NCBI RefSeq assembly: GCF_024256385.1 | Contig: NZ_JAMLFW010000002.1 | Location: 1,612,001-1,676,000 of the forward strand | Direction: 5' to 3' | Origin: Anatilimnocola floriformis | GTDB lineage: Bacteria > Planctomycetota > Planctomycetia > Pirellulales > Pirellulaceae | Length of the DNA stretch: 64,000 nt | In this document: positions 62,499 through 64,000 of the stretch, piece after piece | Layout of the letters: every line of letters begins with the position of its first letter | Position numbering within the stretch: position 1 is the stretch's first letter | The notes under the pieces: model-generated | What the model saw: only the letters and a program-made list of their open reading frames with translations | The model's database searches: none | What the model was told of the DNA's origin: nothing | Program-made: the position numbers and the translations under genes

Positions 62499-62783
62499 TT
62501 AGTCCCTTATTGTTCGTCCCAAGAGATAATCCAATGCGTCGGCAACTCCTTTCGTTCCGACGACGATTGAATCTCCTGTGTCGCGAAGGCAGGCGACGAG
62601 GATCGGTTTCTCGTCGGTACTAACTTCCCCGGCATTGCTGGGAGTGAAGTGAAACACCCATCCCCAGTAAAATTCTTCCGTCAGGGGATCGTCGATCTTC
62701 GATTCGCATTTGAGCAGCCGCGAGCAGGGGACATGCCACAGCGCTAACACGCGCACTCTCGCTGCATTTAGGTCGACCACCAC
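62499..62783 (-). CDS. Small protein, possibly YrhB/Imm35-like
   Basis: The 94-residue product uses GTG 62783, five bases after the stop of the upstream GTPase gene. The pattern YWGWVFHFTPSN, then KPILVACLRDTGDSIVVGTK, then ADALDYLLGR is similar to the YrhB/Imm35-like fold (a WxF core, an ILV strand and a G-x-i-V-x-G turn). The similarity is weak. Coupling to the GTPase gene suggests a shared transcript. Confidence 0.5.
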   Translation of the reverse strand: MVVDLNAARVRVLALWHVPCSRLLKCESKIDDPLTEEFYWGWVFHFTPSNAGEVSTDEKPILVACLRDTGDSIVVGTKGVADALDYLLGRTIRD

Positions 62784-62788
62784 TCGTC

Positions 62789-64000
62789 CTACTTCTTCGC
62801 ATGTCGATTCAGGTGAATCCTCTTCCCGATCTCATCCTTCAATTGCTGGATGACCGATTCCTTGTCGATCGATTCCAGAATCCCTTTCACGACAACCTTC
62901 GGGCCATCGGCGCCCCAGCTGCTGCCGTGCTCGAGGTAGTACATCGCTGCCATGCCGACGATATACGAGCCGTAACCCGCGGCGGCGCCTTGCGGGATGG
63001 CGGTGACGAGCGTCCCTTTGCCCATGGTGACGGTTTTGAAGAGCGAGATCAGGCCGCTGGTGATGATCTCGGTCGCGCTCACCCAGCCGGCTGCCTTGGC
63101 GATGCCCCACACCAGGCCGCTCGCCTTTTGATAGGTCATCTCCAAGCCGTAAAGATTGGCCAGGTGCAAGATCATCGCGATATCGACCGCGCTGCCGCCC
63201 ATGACGTCGGCGACGCCGATGGGATTCAAGCCGACGGCGAGACCTTTGGAAACGGCGTAGGCGCGGATCGTGTTCTCGGCTTGCGTGCGGCGGAGCGACA
63301 TCCGCAGCGACACGATTTTGTCACTCTGATCGGCGGCATATAGCGCGCCGTTGAGCGCGACGAGCGCGAGCCCTTCTTTCTCGAGCAGCTTGAGAATGAG
63401 CGCCTTCACCTCGGCGACATCGGCCTTCGGCTTGCGCCATTCGCTCCGCTCGCTGCCATCGGCTGACTGAATGATGTATTCCTTCTCGCGCGGATCGGCA
63501 CAGGCCGTGACGATTTGCTCCGGCGGCAAGATTCCGTCGAGGCGATCGACGCGAAGAACTTCCAGCAAACGCTCTCGCTGCGAAGGACTGTAGAGATCGA
63601 TCTTGTTGAGGATCAGCAGAATCGGCTTGTTGAACGTGGCGAGCTCGACGAGCGCGGAGTACTCCGTTTCGTTCAGATCTGAATCGGTAACGAACAAAAT
63701 CAAATCGGCCCGCTGGGCTGCATCGCGGGCCATTTCGCCGCGCGGGCCGCCACCGACCTCGTTGATGCCGGGAGTATCGATGAGGATGACTTGCGACTGC
63801 GCGAAACCGGGAATCGTGTAGCCAGCGCCATCCCAGGCCACATGCCAGACTTCCTTCGTCCAACCGCCGCGCACATCGACGGCGGAAACCTGGCTGCCGA
63901 CGAGCGCGTTGATCAGCGCGCTCTTGCCGGTGCTGATTTCGCCGAAGATGACGATCTCGACGCGTCCGCTGACGAGCTTGTCGTGCATCGACCGCAAACC
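62789..64000 (-). CDS. Dynamin/YcjF-like GTPase with C-terminal membrane domain (partial)
   Basis: At least 403 residues are visible; the N-terminus lies beyond the window edge. The G domain has G1 GEISTGKSALINAL, G3 DTPGINEVGGGPRGEM and G4 LNKIDL, resembling Era/dynamin-like GTPases. The C-terminal half has a DUF697-like membrane-associated region (KGLAVGLNPIGVADVMGGSA, VDIAMILHLANLYGLEMTY) and glycine-rich hydrophobic segments. These proteins are usually membrane-associated and of uncertain function. The gene precedes the small YrhB/Imm35-like gene by five bases. Confidence 0.85.
   Translation of the reverse strand, partial: GLRSMHDKLVSGRVEIVIFGEISTGKSALINALVGSQVSAVDVRGGWTKEVWHVAWDGAGYTIPGFAQSQVILIDTPGINEVGGGPRGEMARDAAQRADLILFVTDSDLNETEYSALVELATFNKPILLILNKIDLYSPSQRERLLEVLRVDRLDGILPPEQIVTACADPREKEYIIQSADGSERSEWRKPKADVAEVKALILKLLEKEGLALVALNGALYAADQSDKIVSLRMSLRRTQAENTIRAYAVSKGLAVGLNPIGVADVMGGSAVDIAMILHLANLYGLEMTYQKASGLVWGIAKAAGWVSATEIITSGLISLFKTVTMGKGTLVTAIPQGAAAGYGSYIVGMAAMYYLEHGSSWGADGPKVVVKGILESIDKESVIQQLKDEIGKRIHLNRHAKK

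Overview
The window is typical of a GC-rich planctomycete chromosome, most likely from the order Pirellulales. The markers are a DUF1559 protein with a prepilin-type N-terminus, a PSD1/DUF1549/DUF1553 cytochrome-type protein, a DUF1549-DUF1501 gene pair, a DUF1080 secreted protein, a MoxR-DUF58-BatA operon, many secreted or membrane proteins of unknown function, and abundant small intergenic palindromes. The order-level placement is inference; no rRNA or phylogenetic marker was analysed.

Layout. 1-2.5 kb: MoxR ATPase, DUF58 protein and a BatA-like membrane protein on the minus strand. 3.1-6.6 kb: a DnaA-family initiator gene behind a good sigma70-type promoter, a tiny lysine-rich histone-like protein, and a DUF1559 protein with a small lipoprotein. 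6.6-9.5 kb: an AlkA-type DNA glycosylase and a SEC-C/TPR protein. 9.8-11.35 kb: an IS481-like element with 5-bp target duplications, inserted in one arm of a 27-bp perfect palindrome; its transposase is split by a frameshift. 11.4-14.05 kb: a long non-coding stretch, then a DEAD-box RNA helicase. 14.07-15.04 kb: a REP-associated tyrosine transposase (RAYT) bracketed by four REP-like palindromes. 15.05-22.9 kb: a giant 2406-residue protein containing two complete UvrA units plus a C-terminal extension, overlapping a small CBM9-like gene. 23.2-30 kb: an HNH nuclease, a stand-alone SRP54 M-domain-like protein, secreted proteins and a NagB-LmbE fusion. 30-42.3 kb: a membrane-fused spermidine-synthase-like protein, a cluster of small duplicated membrane-protein genes and repeats, transketolase, and a large PSD1-type protein. 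42.3-52.5 kb: membrane proteins, DUF1877, IspD, NrdR, a two-gene HEPN unit, a CAP-domain protein, a TGS GTPase, and an alpha/beta hydrolase overlapping an RND/MMPL exporter. 52.5-53.4 kb: a decayed second RAYT between perfect 36-bp inverted REPs, then tRNA-Arg(CCG). 53.4-64 kb: the DUF1549-DUF1501 pair, membrane proteins, a sterol-desaturase-like enzyme, a Wzz-type chain-length regulator, DUF1080, and a GTPase that runs off the edge.

The points most worth attention are the tandem UvrA fusion, the HEPN RNase-like protein coupled to a partner that is not a recognisable MNT antitoxin, the orphan SRP M-domain protein, a roughly 165-bp non-coding element shared by the regions upstream of the helicase and transketolase genes, an orphan consensus promoter with a possible small RNA at about 41.9 kb, and two RAYT/REP systems at different stages of decay.

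No CRISPR array, rRNA or prophage was seen. Almost all remaining long ORFs are antisense or frame-shifted shadows of the genes listed.
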